From Ophioderma brevispina (Eukaryota; Echinodermata; Ophiuroidea; Amphilepidida; Ophiodermatidae), in NCBI GenBank assembly GCA_023653785.1, contig JAMKCH010011897.1, forward strand, positions 1-64,000: DNA of 64,000 nt, written 5' to 3'. Positions 21,730 through 33,832 of this stretch are shown one piece after another. The position numbers and the translations under genes are program-made. The notes under the pieces were generated by a model. That model saw only the letters and a list, made by a program, of their open reading frames with translations. It searched no databases and had not been told where the DNA came from. Within the stretch, counting starts at the first letter, position 1. Each line of letters begins with the position of its first letter.

Positions 21730-22860
21730 TTGTGTTGCCTGCACTAGTGCAGGGAGGCACATACCAATCCAAATTCTGTATGTATGTGTGTGTATGTGTA
21801 TGTTAATGTGTATGTGTGTAAAGATATGGTTATTGCTTGTGCATGAAGACCTTAACTCCAATTGCCACTAAACTCGGGTCATAGGTGCACCGTAGAGACT
21901 TGCATGACATGGTAGGATTAAAGGTCGCATACCAAGGTCATTAGAGGTCAACATGTGTAGAGAAGTGTAAGAAAGGTGGATCGCAAAAGCAGGCCACAGG
22001 AGTGATTTTGAGAATTGCCTTGTTTGTTAGCTCAACTTAGGCATAGTTTATGTCAAGGTGATGCGTTAATCTATATGTCTGCATTTCTAGCCTTCCACTA
22101 TCTGCTAGAGGACAAGCAGCTATTAATTCAGTATTTTTCTGTCTCAAAGCTTTGATGTTGTTGCCAATTTTGTTGCCAATGATGTCAACATGTCACTCCA
22201 TAGAATGAATGGATATTAACCAAAATTGCATAGAATTTAGAATAATCCATGTGGCATGAATAGGAGGTAATGTTCAGGGGGTCATTTGAGGTCATAGCTT
22301 CAACTGCTTCATCACAGAAAAGATCATTCAGCAACATTACTCAGAATGATCTTTTGAGATCATATGAAGTTCAGGGATAAGAGGTCGAAGTTCGTCAGGC
22401 CTGTACACAGGTGGTGTGCAGTCGCAAGCCCAAATTCCACAAACGGTCCATTTTTTGCTGTTTTAAAAAAATTAAGTCCAGAATTTGGGGGAAAATGATG
22501 AGAAAGTATACTTTTTGATGATGAGATGTTCAAAAAAGTCCATAAAAGGACCATTTAGGTGGTTATTTCCACTTTTGCCAAAAAAAAAAGTTACATTTGT
22601 GAAATCCCGCACCCCCTAATCCTGCATATGGCCATGGAGTTAATTTTGGGGTCATTCATAGGTCACATATGAAAAACACTCCAAATGCCACTGCTCCAGA
22701 AAAGGTGGGCTTTCACCAAAGGTGCTTAAGAATAATGTGTAATGTTCAAGTTATCCAGGAGTCATTTGAGGTCATTATTAAAAATTGAATGTTGGATAGG
22801 CATTTTCCTTACAGTTGATCCATTGGCAGTGAGTCATATGGGGTTTTCTGGATTTACAAC
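21730..22860 (+). repeat. Hairpin-ended repeat family member, right end not found
   Basis: It opens after TTT with GTGTTGCCTGCA-CTAG-TGCAGGGAGGCAC, a stem-loop at 21732-21760, followed by a (TGTA/TG)n run and text such as AACTCGGGTCATAGGTGCAC. The interior repeats 'aggtca'-type motifs weakly. It adjoins the complete member at 22864 and may have been truncated by it. Confidence 0.5.
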
Positions 22861-22863
22861 TTT

Positions 22864-23664
22864 TTGTGTCGCCTGCCTCAAGGCAGGAAGACGCATAGGG
22901 ATCACTTTGTCCACTGTTGTTGTAGTCTGTTGTGAAAAGGGTTAACATTTGCCTGTAATATCCGCATACTTTGATGGATTTAAACCAAACTCGAGTCCTA
23001 TGTGCAACATGGGATCCCTCATTTGTTGATGAGGTCAAAGATCACATGCCAAGGTCAAAGGTCATGTGAGGTCAAGAAGTAAGATGGGCTGAAAATGTAA
23101 AATTGACCTCATTTGAAAAGTTGCAGATTACATGCAAACCTACGGTGGTCCGGAAGTGTGTAGTCTGTGTCACAGTCTGCGAAAGTTATTATCTAAATTG
23201 GTACTGCGCGAGAGATTAACGTTATCAGTCCGTCATAGAGAATGTGTGTAAATGAAACTAAATCTCAAATATCTCCGGAAAACTGAGGGGTTCTATGGAA
23301 GTTTGGCATCAGAGGGTCTGTTACTATGTTTTGTTTTAAATATGTATCGTAATTGGGTCTAAACCTAGCGAGAAAATTGACCGTTTTTGTCGGGTACTTA
23401 GGTACTCGCAGTCACGGAAAAGTTAACACGCAATCTCTACTTGCGAATCCATTTTTCCCACAATGCCTTTCGGTATTATTCCAGTCTTGAGAATTTTCAA
23501 ACACTGGTTTCAATTTATTTTTTCAATTTTAGAAACAGGAATTACGTACTTACCGGACCGCCGTAATGCAAACCCTCATTTGTTAAAAAAGGCAAAGGTC
23601 ACTTATCAAGGTCAAAGGTCACATGAGGCCTATCATTCACAAACCACAACAAGAGGCGACACAA
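22864..23664 (+). mobile_element. Hairpin-ended element, complete member A (801 bp)
   Basis: TTGTGTCGCCT at 22864-22874 is exactly inverted as AGGCGACACAA at 23654-23664. The left end also folds on itself: GTGTCGCCTGCC-TCAA-GGCAGGAAGACGCA. Inside are AGGTCAAAGGTCA arrays near 23045-23070 and 23597-23620. The right part contains CATTCACAAACC, also found in the member at 47401. It follows a TTT run. There is no ORF of note; a Helitron2/Helentron-like non-autonomous element is one possibility (inference). Confidence 0.65.
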
Positions 23665-23724
23665 GCGGTCCAGGTTTTAGAGTTATTGGGTTAATGTGCT
23701 CGTGAAATGTTAATTTCCAACCAG

Positions 23725-23805
23725 GAAAAGACGGCATATATCAAGGACACCATCACCGCATAGAAGTAGCAGTCTTAGTCCTGAATACACAAGAGAAAAA
23801 TACAG
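23725..23805 (+). CDS. 81-nt exon of the same RS-rich protein
   Basis: Acceptor TTTCCAACCAG is at 23714-23724 and donor ACAG|GTAGGT at 23806. With the two carried nucleotides it reads R, KRRHISRTPSPHRSSSLSPE, YTREKYR. This continues the Arg/Ser/Pro composition of the previous exon with several RTPSP/SLSP phospho-site-like motifs. It again leaves two carried nucleotides. The exon lies 60 bp after the right end of the element at 22864-23664. Alternative frames contain no comparable composition. Confidence 0.85.
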
Positions 23806-24026
23806 GTAGGTTTTTATCTCTACAGTTTGTTATGTTAGTGTGTGTTATGTCAGCATCAGAAGCTTTACTGATATACATTGTGTCTCTGGGATTTTTCTTC
23901 TGGCTGACATACTGCAATTCTGTAACTTTTCTTCTGTGTTGCTGCTAAATGCATAGGCTTCTATTGGCCTTACTTGGAAAGAAGAACAACTGACCCACCA
24001 CCCCATAATCAGGGGTGTTTCACAAA

Positions 24027-24753
24027 TCGAGGGTTTAGTGCAACAAAGGGCTATCTGCATTTTGGGCCATAATGAGATATTGGTAGCAAAATGATCTGTA
24101 CAACGTCAGGAACCTACTTCTTATAACCATTATCAATGCAAAATGTTCAGTAGCTGGGTATCAACAAAATTAGTTATAGCCATCTGCATGAAACAACTTT
24201 GAGTTAGTGCAACAAAGGGCTAAGTGGTAGATAGACCTTTGTTGCACTAAGATGTGATGCATACCCATCTGAAAAGGATGCAGATAGCCCTTTGTTGCAC
24301 TCACTTCAAATGCAGATAGCCCTTTGTTGCACTAAACCTGCAAATCATGGCCTATCTTGTTATTTTGGTAATTCGAGGTTTATAAATTGCACAGGCAAGA
24401 TAGTCAATATTCATTAAGAACTGATAAAGGCTATTCAAATTATTCACAACTGGTATTAAAAACAATATGCATTTGAATATCTGGCCCAAGGTGTTTGTCC
24501 CTCAATGCAACAAAGGGCTATCTGCAAAAAAGGTGCAAATTCGTGCATATATTTAAAAACTGTCAATAAACACACAGATAAATGAGCTATAATAATCATC
24601 TGTAAACTTACATTGTTTACTTTAGAAAATGGCTCTTGGTATTTCTTTTACCCCTTTGGAACTACAAAGTGAAAACCAGCGGTCAAAATCTTTAACATGC
24701 ATTTTCTCAAAATGGCCGAAATGCAGATAGCCCTTTTTTGCACTAAACCCTCG
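24027..24753. mobile_element. TIR element with repeated terminal motif inside
   Basis: Ends of about 42 bp are inverted: TCGAGGGTTTAGTGCAACAA... at 24027-24068 and its inverse at 24714-24753. The core motif GTGCAACAAAGGGCTATCTG occurs again at about 24203, 24505 (same orientation) and, inverted, at 24236, 24280 and 24310. That makes seven copies in 727 bp. No transposase frame is present. Confidence 0.75.
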
Positions 24754-24759
24754 AAATGA

Positions 24760-27700
24760 TAAAGTTAACTATTTCATCACATTCATATCTCGAACTTATA
24801 CCAAAGGTGAAAGGTCAAGCCATGCATCTATCACAAACATGCTGACATCCATGCTTTCTGAAGCACAATTTAGCTCCACCCAGTTCAATAAAAATACAGC
24901 ACTAATTTATTTTTTTATAATGTTAACTGCATGAAAAGGGAAAATCCTATTCATCTCTAACTTTGGAATTAAGCATTTTAGGTAATTATCTTTAGTACCA
25001 GATGACTATATTTCAAAATCTCTGAATCTGCCTTTAAGTTATCACACCTGTCACACAATATAGGAGCTACCGTCATTAACAATGAAATAGCTGTTATGAT
25101 GGGATAATGGGTAAATCCTAGCAATATATGTAACCTTATTTTCAATGGGGTCTCATTGAATTAAGGACATGAACAAGAAACCTAACTTTTACACAAGAAA
25201 TTAGTGTTGTATTATTTTGGAATGCAACATAATTATATTCAAGCAGTTTCTCTCTTGTTTGTATAAGTTCCATAGGCAAATAAAAGATGTATTTAGACAA
25301 AATCAAAAAGGAGGTTACAGCACCTTGCCACAAACACAATTTCATATTGGTTTTGTGTTTACCAAATTACAAAAGATGTAGAGAAAAATAAAAAAAAATA
25401 TTGCTCTTTTAGAGCAAAGGAACACTAAAGCAAATTGCCACTATGGAATGCATATAAGGATCTTAAAGGTGACCGATCAAGAACCTCCCCCTCCCACTTT
25501 TAACCCAGGAGATAGCAGACATTTGTACATCTCAAGTACAAAGTTTGATTGATTAAATATTTGGGAAGACTGAGAGGAACCCCTGAAACGTGGTTCTTAA
25601 GTGCACAAAGTGGTGCCTTAGGCGAGGGGCCAATACAAACGTTTTGAACAGGGTCCAAAATTTTTCAAAATTGATCCAATCAGTTTGAAAATTATACCAT
25701 GCTATTTGTCTAACCACAAAGATTTCAGAAAAGTATAGGTTTATACTATACACATCCTAAAGTTTCCAGAGTTAGGGCGAAAACAGCAAATCATAACAGG
25801 GCATTTATTGTACATGGGTCAAATTTTAAAGTTGTTCTGATTTGGATCAAAAGTGCAAATTATTGTGTAACTTTTTCAATTTAGGACCTCAATTTGCATT
25901 TTGTTAGCCTATTTTTTAACTTGGACCCTCACATGACCTTTGACCTTGCACATGACCTTTGACCTAGCAACATACCTTTTACCTCACCAACATATGAGGA
26001 ATCCCATGGGTGCACCTATGACACAAGTTTGGTGTTCCAATTTAAACTTACAACTTTATAGTAGGTCAATTAAAAAAAAATTTGAACAATCACAATTTTG
26101 ACAACATCCACGTGCATAACGATTTCTTAAAGTGGTCCTGCAGCTATAGCTGGCGGCCCACAAAAAACCAAATCTTCAAAAATCAGATTCTTGCATGTCT
26201 GTAACAAGCACAGGGATCCTAACATCCCTGCAGTTTCAAACTTAGTCATAGGTGCAATATCGGATCCTTCATTTGTTGTGGTCAAAGGTCACATCCAAGG
26301 TCAAAGGTCGTGTGAGGTCAAATGTGTAAGATTTTTTGAATAAAGCGAGCGCGAAAGCCGAGAACTGCGAAATTGTGTGATCCTCCTACCTATTTCATTT
26401 GTTACAGATCACAGTCTCCATTGCTAGAACATAGCGGCTTATATCGCTGAGAACCCTAGTGTGGCTTGCCAGACTAGAGAATGTTTTTGTAAAAAAGTTT
26501 TTTTTTTAAACATTATGATGTTACCGAGTTAAGCAAACTAGACGCAATGTCCCGGAACCACCGTAGGTGGTGTAGCTCACGACTAGGGACAATAGTTTCG
26601 TAATTGACCATACCATTAATGACCTAAAACGCCCATTATCTTGAGTAACCACATTTTAACATTGTATCACATTGAACGCCTTAGAGCGGTTTCAACAGGG
26701 TGGGAAATGCTGAAAAACATACGAAACAGCATACATCTGAGGATTTTATGATTTTATGTTAAATGCCCGTGACGTCACGATAAGCATCGGTGGGGGGGGA
26801 GATGAGCATCGGGGGGGGGACAAATGATCACATGATTAAGCGTCTTCGGAAGCATTCGGATGCTCGGGAAACGTCACCCAAACAATCATTTTCTCTTCAA
26901 AATGATACCAAATTTGACCGATTGGAGTAATTGGTTTAGATTTGATAATCGAATCATTATTCCCTACGCAAAAAGTGTAAATCTAGAATTTTTTTTTTAA
27001 TTAGGTAAGGTTTAACCCCCGGGGGGGCCACTGACATACTTTCCCGTGTTGTCATCCTCAGCAGGACCTTTCAGATCTGACTCTAACGCAGATATCTTTC
27101 CTTCATCAACTACACCCTATCACGGCTCAAACCCTAAAGCATACTTAAAGCGGCACTGCCAATTTTCACAAAATCTGAAATTTTCTTCAATTTGCTTCGC
27201 AATGATAGTGTAGGCCATTGGAAGAATATATATAATTGTTACTCATAAATGACATACTCAAACACATAATGAGGTGACATTTATAGAGGCAAATAACATC
27301 CATTTTTCGACACCGATTTCCACATTTGCAGCCACCAAATAAATCGGTTCTTTCCCTGCCAATTCCGCGCTGAAAATTGCCGAATCCGCGTTACGCACCC
27401 AAAAATAACTCCGGAGTATTTCAAAATTATAAAATGTCTTTTCAGTTCTATTCTCGGTAGCATGGAAAAAAAAAGAAAACATGGCGGCCCGCCAGATACG
27501 AGCGGACCGTCTTCGCGTTGAAGTTTTGGATCATTTCTGTACGGGGAAGACCATAGCGCAATTTAACTGGTATCTGTTGTTTGTTTTGAGAAGTACCATT
27601 TTTCCTTAAACGACTCCGCTTTAAATCGGCTTTAATTTCAATGGAGTTGGGGGCGCACATCTGTCGATTTATGCGTATAAAAGCTTATAAAGGTAGAACA

Positions 27701-28100
27701 ATTAGTGATGATCAGGCAATCACAAAAGGAATCGTCATCTCAAAGATAGGCCCGCTGCCCTGCAATGAAGCTGGTCTCTGTGATTCCTTTAACGCGCATA
27801 TCGCGGAAAATTTGGCTAATATCATGAGTTTACAGAGGATTTTTGTCTACCTAAGTAAGTGTTATTGTCGCATTTATATTTTTTCGTAAGGAGGGCCGGA
27901 TCGCCATTGGCTACCCTAAACGCTGACTTTATGAGTTCGAAAATGATACCCTTTTTGGTCATTTTGCTTGGTTTTGTGCACCCCTTTTCGCGGTCCGTGC
28001 GGTCCGCGCCGCGGTGTGAAAACCCTACCCTTCCCGCGTTTTTCTGCTCGCGGATGACAACAGATTTAGGTTGAGTGCCCCCCGTTGTTTTACCATTATA
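24760..28100. other. Intronic DNA with scattered repeat pieces
   Basis: It holds a fragment starting TTAAAGGTGACCGATCAAGA at 25463 (related to the MITE at 60090) and minus-orientation TGACCTTTGACCT arrays at about 25925-25985. Plus-orientation AGGTCAAAGGTC arrays lie at 26279-26318, and a CpG-rich patch at about 27480-27570. I see no convincing exon; ORFs at 27641 and 27822 overlap on opposite strands. Confidence 0.5.
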
Positions 28101-28123
28101 TTTCAAAAGTAATTGAACAACAT

Positions 28124-28195
28124 CCCGCTTAGCGCAGTCAATAGAGTTCTCGCTCCGTGACCATGCGATCCCAAGTTCGAACCCCACACGGGGTG
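28124..28195 (+). repeat. tRNA-like / tRNA-SINE head
   Basis: TAGCGCAGTCAATAGAG (A-box-like) and AGTTCGAACCC (B-box-like) lie about 40 bp apart. An outer CATCCCG/CGGGGTG stem resembles an acceptor stem. The T-stem does not pair well, so a functional tRNA is unlikely. A Pol III-promoter SINE head or tRNA pseudogene fits better. Confidence 0.45.
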
Positions 28196-28459
28196 TATGA
28201 TTTTTTTCCCTTCATCTTTCATCTTCCTATATTAATAATTTTAGGCACTAATGGTTTTCAAAGTACTAATTAGATTTTATTCATTTTTGTTTTTCGCGAA
28301 ATACATGTTAAGGGCGAATTGGACCGTATCCATGGAATAGGCCTACACTTGTACAAGACGAACAGTACTGTGAATACCGGTACAAAGGGCGGTGAAAGCT
28401 GGCGATACACTAAGCAAATATTATCATGATGATGTATAATGAAAAAACATCCGCAAAAT

Positions 28460-28500
28460 GTGAGAGGATGCATTCCCCGTAGGGTAATGCATCCTCTCAC
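28460..28500. repeat. Perfect short hairpin
   Basis: GTGAGAGGATGCATT (28460-28474) is perfectly inverted at 28486-28500. CCCC/GGG pairs extend the stem towards a loop of a few bases. The rest of the neighbourhood is unstructured. Confidence 0.7.
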
Positions 28501-28825
28501 CACCAGAATCCTTCATCAACAACAATCATTCTCCAAGCACAGGAGATAACGACAAAATTATGTGGGCAACATCAAACAGTTCCAAGACATGTACCAACAT
28601 TGAAATCCCTTCAGCATTCCCTTCACAAAACAACCCAAGTGCCCTTGGAAGTTATTTGGATTTGTTCATTATGATGATATATCCATGCATTTAGGACTGG
28701 AACATGTCTATACCCATCAACCCCCCCCCCATGCACCCCGGGGATGCGCCACAATACTATCAATGTACAGCTGGCCCCCTTCATCTGGCCAGACGCAACA
28801 CATGGCATCTAGGCTTATCTCGTAG

Positions 28826-28866
28826 TTCGAAAAACTCGGATTTGAATGTTACAGATGGCCCATTCA
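28826..28866 (+). CDS. Possible small exon of the RS-rich gene
   Basis: After ...TTATCTCGTAG the frame reads S, SKNSDLNVTDGPF. It uses the two nucleotides carried from the exon at 23725-23805. If it ends at A|GTGAAA (28867) it leaves one nucleotide, exactly what the exon at 30421 needs. The open frame continues as SEKDKPQTKATHP to another weak donor at 28907, which would break that phase. Composition is coding-like. The acceptor pyrimidine tract is modest and both donors are weak, so this is tentative. Confidence 0.35.
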
Positions 28867-28999
28867 GTGAAAAGGACAAACCTCAGACCAAAGCAACTCA
28901 CCCTAAGTGGCTGTTTTTCTTCAACTATTATTTTCAAGGATGGACTATTACCGTAGTACCACCCCCTGTGATTTTTCAATGCTGAACATCGGATTCCCA

Positions 29000-30415
29000 T
29001 ATATTTGGTACCACAGGATAGCTGCGAGTTTCTTCTTCAATTGGTACCAAATAAGACACCAACATTCCCAATTAGGTCACTTATGACCTCATAAGTTGAG
29101 GGAACGTATGAAAAAAATCATACATTACTCTAAGGTTTTAAATATAATGTATTTATTTGCTTTTGCATGTGTTTGCCTGATTAGCATGAAACTTAAATCA
29201 AGGACTGTTAGCAAGATTGTTAGGGACTATTTTGGAGTCACAGATACAGTGTCAAAAGGTCAAAATATGCCAAAACTAGTTTAGACAGTAATTTGCATCA
29301 TGTGTATTATATATTGTTCTTATTTTGCATGTAAGTTGACCCAATTAGCAAGAAACTGGGATACAATGATGTTTTCTTGGGAGTGAAGTTTTGTTGACAA
29401 CCTTGCAGATCAAACTGTCACATTTCAAAGATCAAATAGGATCAAAATACTAGATTAACGTAATTTGCACTGGCTTAAAAGTGAATAAAAATAACCATTT
29501 CCTCTATAAAATTAGCCAATAAGTAAAGCAAAAAAAATAAAATAATGTGAAAAAATTGTAAAGGTGAAAATGCACTTCCAAATGTGAAAAGTGCCAAGAT
29601 TTCCTTTAAATTTTTATTGAATTTTAACCCAATTTTGGAATTTTTTCAGAGTTTGTTCAAGTTTTGGTGTTGGAATTTAGTTAACATTTGCAGGGGGGGG
29701 GCTTGCATTATTTTCATTGTGAGAAAAATGGGATTTTTTATATTATGTGCCTAATCTGATCTGGTATCGTCCCGTCAAACGGTCTATTGTATCTATATTG
29801 GGTAAAGCCTACAAAACCTCTCAGACACGAATGCAATCATCAACACACTCTAAAAAACTTTTAATTTACTGACAAGAATAAAAAATCCTACTTAGCATAC
29901 AAATACAGCAAGTACTTGTCAACTTTGAGTTTGACCATGCCGGCTTGCCACACGCACGAGACCACAAATGACATTAGCAAGCAGTGAGCAACTGTTGGTT
30001 AAACTTCGAATTAAAAGACATTAGAACTTGGACAAATCCTCACAGGGGTAGGCTATGCATAAATAGTAGCTAAACCTAACACCAAGGTTACAGGTGCTGG
30101 TTCCAATTGTCTTTGGGACTGATTTCATAGATTTGACTGCAGAGTGTGCAGTAAATGTACACAATAGCAAGGTGATTTGATTGGACTAGTGTATTGTGCA
30201 GACAGTACAGATGAACTTTCATTACTCATTTTAAAATCTTTACCATTTACATCTGTGACTTGCACACACATTCATTGTGCCTGATGTATGAAAGTATCGA
30301 AGATTGCCATGAATATACTTAAAAAGACTTGCCATAAAATTATACTAAAATTCATTGCCATAAGCCTTTTATTTGATTGAAGTGTTTTAGTAGGATATTA
30401 GTGTGTTTGTTTTTC
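29000..30415. other. Intronic AT-rich DNA, nothing recognised
   Basis: No supported exon, MITE ends or tandem repeat. One poly(G) run lies near 29692-29701. Confidence 0.5.
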
Positions 30416-30420
30416 TGTAG

Positions 30421-30491
30421 CCCCACCAGTTGAGAGTGACCTTACTAATGATGTAAAGGACACACCTTCCAATACAGACCCTGCACCAACA
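30421..30491 (+). CDS. Probable 71-nt exon, acidic/proline-rich
   Basis: A strong acceptor (TTTGTTTTTCTGTAG) is followed by an open frame reading PPVESDLTNDVKDTPSNTDP, APT. It ends at donor ACA|GTGAGT (30492). It needs one carried nucleotide, so it cannot follow the exon ending at 23805 directly; the small exon at 28826 would bridge the phases. It ends in phase 0, which fits the exon at 63900. Composition (acidic, Pro/Thr/Ser) suits the disordered protein encoded upstream. Confidence 0.6.
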
Positions 30492-30557
30492 GTGAGTAGT
30501 ACATTTGTAGATAGTCTCTGTCCATCTTGTAGTACCTTTTCTACATCCTATAATCTG

Positions 30558-30643
30558 CTCAAAGGTGCATTTCGTGATCCAGCACTTTCCTTTCATTTTT
30601 TTGTTTATGGTTCATTAGATATCCTTGACAAAAGCCTATTTTT
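30558..30643 (+). repeat. Fragment of the AAAGGGGCATTTTGTGATCC MITE family
   Basis: CAAAGGTGCATTTCGTGATC at about 30559 matches the left terminus of the MITEs at 44855 and 55734. No right end follows before the next repeat at 30644. Confidence 0.35.
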
Positions 30644-30830
30644 GGTCCCCTGCCAACTTTAGTTGGCAAAGGGGGACTATAGAAATGCCCTGCGTCCATG
30701 TGTGTGTGTGTGTGTCCAACGCGATATCTTTGGATCTAAGCAAGTGTGGGTGTCCATCTTCGCAACATAGATGTATCTCAAGTAGGCGATGGCCATTCTG
30801 TCCATTTAATATACAGAAATAATAATTACT
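30644..30830 (+). repeat. Hairpin-ended repeat family member, 5' part
   Basis: After a TTTTT run it opens GGTCCCCTGCCAAC-TTTA-GTTGGCAAAGGGGGAC, a strong stem-loop, then TATAGAAATG and a (TG)n run. GATATCTTTGGATCTAAGCA and GTGTGGGTGTCCATCTTCGC follow, shared with the member at 31019. No inverted right end was found before that member. Confidence 0.6.
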
Positions 30831-31018
30831 TCAAGAGTAGCTGGAGCACACATAATTTACTTAGCTAAGTGGATCAGATGATAAAAAGCTCAACTTAAAG
30901 CTGCCCGCCCCTTCCAATTACAACATATAATTGTCTGTGTTTCATAGGAAAGTCTGTCACCAACATACCTTTATTCCAAAATTTCATTTGAAAGCAATAA
31001 TTGAGAGCAGTAATTGTT

Positions 31019-31450
31019 GGTCCCCGCCATCTTTTGTTGGCGAAGGGGGACTATAGAAATGCTCCCCGTCCGTGTGTGTGTGACGCGATATCTTTGGAAC
31101 TAAGCAAGTGTGGGTGTCCATCTTCGCAGCGAGTATACGCTGGGTGGGATCCAAAGTGGGGCATGTGTCATGGGTCAAAGGTCAAATGAGGTCAAAAATA
31201 TAGTAAAAAATAGGGTTTTGGTGGGTGTGGTCAACGTTCAGTGCTGAAAATTTTGAAGGTCATTTCAAGGTCATGTGGGGCCATCCAAGGTCAAACAACT
31301 ACAAATGGTTGTATTGTCATGAAACTTGGTGGGTGTAGTCAACATTGGTCATCCAAGGTATTGAAACTGCTATGGTAGGAGCCTCTCTGGTTTCCATCAC
31401 AATCCTCCCTATGTTACTTTTCCTATTAACTACCACAATATGCGGGGACC
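31019..31450 (+). mobile_element. Hairpin-ended element, complete member B (432 bp)
   Basis: GGTCCCCGC at 31019-31027 is exactly inverted as GCGGGGACC at 31442-31450. The left end folds as GTCCCCGCCA...TGGCGAAGGGGGAC. GGGTCAAAGGTCAAATGAGGTC occurs at 31175. TGGTGGGTGTAGTCAAC-type blocks follow. No ORF. Confidence 0.6.
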
Positions 31451-33680
31451 TTTGTGGTTCGAGAACCGCCTTGTTTGCATTACAATGTTCCATTGATCAC
31501 TGTACAAATATTTTCTGGTAACTTAACAAGCCCATATTAAGGCTTATAGTAGGGCTGGTCCACACCAAATTCCAATTTGATTTTAGAGCATTCTTTCTTG
31601 TTTAACTCATGTTTAAGAACTCATTGAATGCTTTAAAAAAACATTTGAATTTTGAAAAGCGGTCCAAGGGGTGTTTCATGAGTTATGACCCAAGAAATAT
31701 CTGAAAACCTGTTTTTTTTGACAAAACTGACAACTTAAAGAAATACAGCACAAAGTAGTGGATTTTGAGAGGCTCTATTTCTTTATTAGACATCTAACCA
31801 TGCTTGCACTTCCATTTTCTTCCAATACTGTAATACCTATTTTCATCAAAGGTTCACTCTTAAGCCAGGAATTAACTTTAATTTTCAAAATTTAAGTACC
31901 CTTTTGGACAACTTAGTGATGTCCGAAACTATTTTCCACTACAAAAAGGCCATTTTTTTACAAAATCCATCAAATTAATGCTATTTATAATATTTATTCC
32001 CTTTGAAGCAAATCGTTCCATCTTTGACCTTTCAATCTCTTGCTACATAAAATGAACATATTTAAACATTTTTTTGCTAGTAATTTTAAAATTGGATAAC
32101 CAGGACTTTCAGTGACTTTTCCAAGACTTGGCTTGGTAGACATTTGGGTTTAAAAAGTATCCCCCCCCAAAAAAAATGAAGAAAATATATTTTAGCTCAT
32201 AAATCGTCCCATTTTAAACACTTTTAGAAACTAATTAGGTACTTATGCCTGAAAGTGTGCAACTTGGCCAGTCTTGTTTGACTGGTTAAATGTTCCCAAA
32301 TAAATCTTAGGACTTTTTGTGACAGTAGATGTCCTAGATTTGGATCATATATGACACTCTTTGAAAAAACTTGCCAAACTCCAGGACATATCAAAGATAA
32401 TTTTAGCAGGCAAGTCCTTAATTTCTGAACGGTAGCATCTATCGGTATGATCAAAAGGATGAGGTGGCCGTTGGGTTCCAGCAACTTAAAAAGCCTCTTG
32501 GTTTTAATGTACAATGTTGATAACCACCCAAAACAAGCAATTTCAAAACACACAGGCAATCGATACTGCTGTCACAGTGCCCTGTGTCTGTTGCATTGCA
32601 GTGGTCTTGCTCTGTGCACTGGTCAGTTTGACTGGCCTACTTATACCATCATAAAAGCATAGAGTTTTGATACAAAATTTTTGTAGAGGAAACAAGAAAA
32701 AATACAAGGCCTTCCATTGATACCAAAATAGCAATTCCTACATGGGGTGTTGTGTGGGTCGAGGCTGAGAATTGGATAGTACCCTTTAGTCGGGAGGGAG
32801 CAAGGCTAATGGATGACAATACCTCCTTTAAAGGCTATGCTTGCCTGGGTGATTTTAGACTCTTTAACTCTTTGCCAACGATATCATTATTTTGTGAGAC
32901 AACCGATTTTAAACAAGGATAAAATGGGATTGTTGGGGAAGGATAGATTGATAGGTGTCTTGTCAATATTCCTGCTTACCGGATAGGGTTCCAACAAGTG
33001 CGACATGCTAGCAGAAACAAAGGAATGGTGTTTGAACCCCAAACATAGATGTTCTGCCGGGGAAACTGTTTTGTTTCTTATGTATCTGCAGTATCTACGG
33101 ATGCTGCAGTATTGTCTTATTAATCGGTCAGTCAGTTGTTGAAAGAATATTCAGTTGTTTGCTCTCCTCTGGAAAACACTCATTTAAAATGATTCGTTTT
33201 TAAAATTTGATAATGCAATTACTAGGTGAATGTTATTGTAATCCAATTTAACTTTTACCAGTGGAGTACAAATGAATACATTCCTCATGTTGACCTTTTT
33301 TTAAAACTGTAAGTATGGTTGACTCAGGGATGAGGTCATCAACCAGGTTAAAGTGGTAATTGTGTGTGACAAAAAAATAGCAAACACCTTCAGGTTTGTT
33401 TGGCAGGAACAATGTACCATGTCATTGCCTGAGATTTATTTTATCATGCAACTTGCTATTCCTGTTATTGTTCCCTAGCTTATGCTTTGAGTGGAAACTA
33501 CACTTTAGCAGGCCATCTCACCCAGGCCTGCTCTTCAAGATTAATAGCCAGTCATCACATAAAACTTCTATTAAGGTCCCATCTGTGGTTGGCACAAGTA
33601 TTTGTCAAATGGACAGTTGTTAACCATTCATTCTCTGAAATGGATTAAAAGGATGGCCACAAAATTGCTGATAGAGACCC
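31451..33680. other. Intronic AT-rich DNA, nothing recognised
   Basis: Short ORFs on both strands near 32224-32734 overlap each other and carry no motif. No inverted-end element is evident. Confidence 0.45.
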
Positions 33681-33681
33681 C

Positions 33682-33832
33682 AGGGGCTGTTTCACAAGAC
33701 TTACGATTGATTGTAAGTTTAATTTATCAATCGAAATCGATCAAGTGTAAGTTCCAACTTACACTTGATTGAGTTACACTTGATAAATCAAACTTACAAT
33801 CGACCGTAAGTCTTTGTGAAACGGGCCAGGCA
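33682..33832. mobile_element. Foldback MITE with GTTTCACAA(A)GACTTACG arms
   Basis: The left arm GGGGCTGTTTCACAAGACTT...GATTGATTGTAAGTTT and the inverse right arm ending GTCTTTGTGAAACGGGCC pair over about 65 bp. The centre is near 33752 (CAAGTGTAAGTT/AACTTACACTTG). No ORF. Confidence 0.8.

Noticed and set aside
27258..27889. Several ORFs on both strands in a CpG-rich patch, considered as a gene start
   Set aside because: Frames overlap on opposite strands, none shows a family motif, and donor signals are not convincing.
28124..28195. Functional tRNA gene
   Set aside because: The A- and B-box-like motifs are present but the T-stem does not pair, so only a tRNA-like repeat is called.
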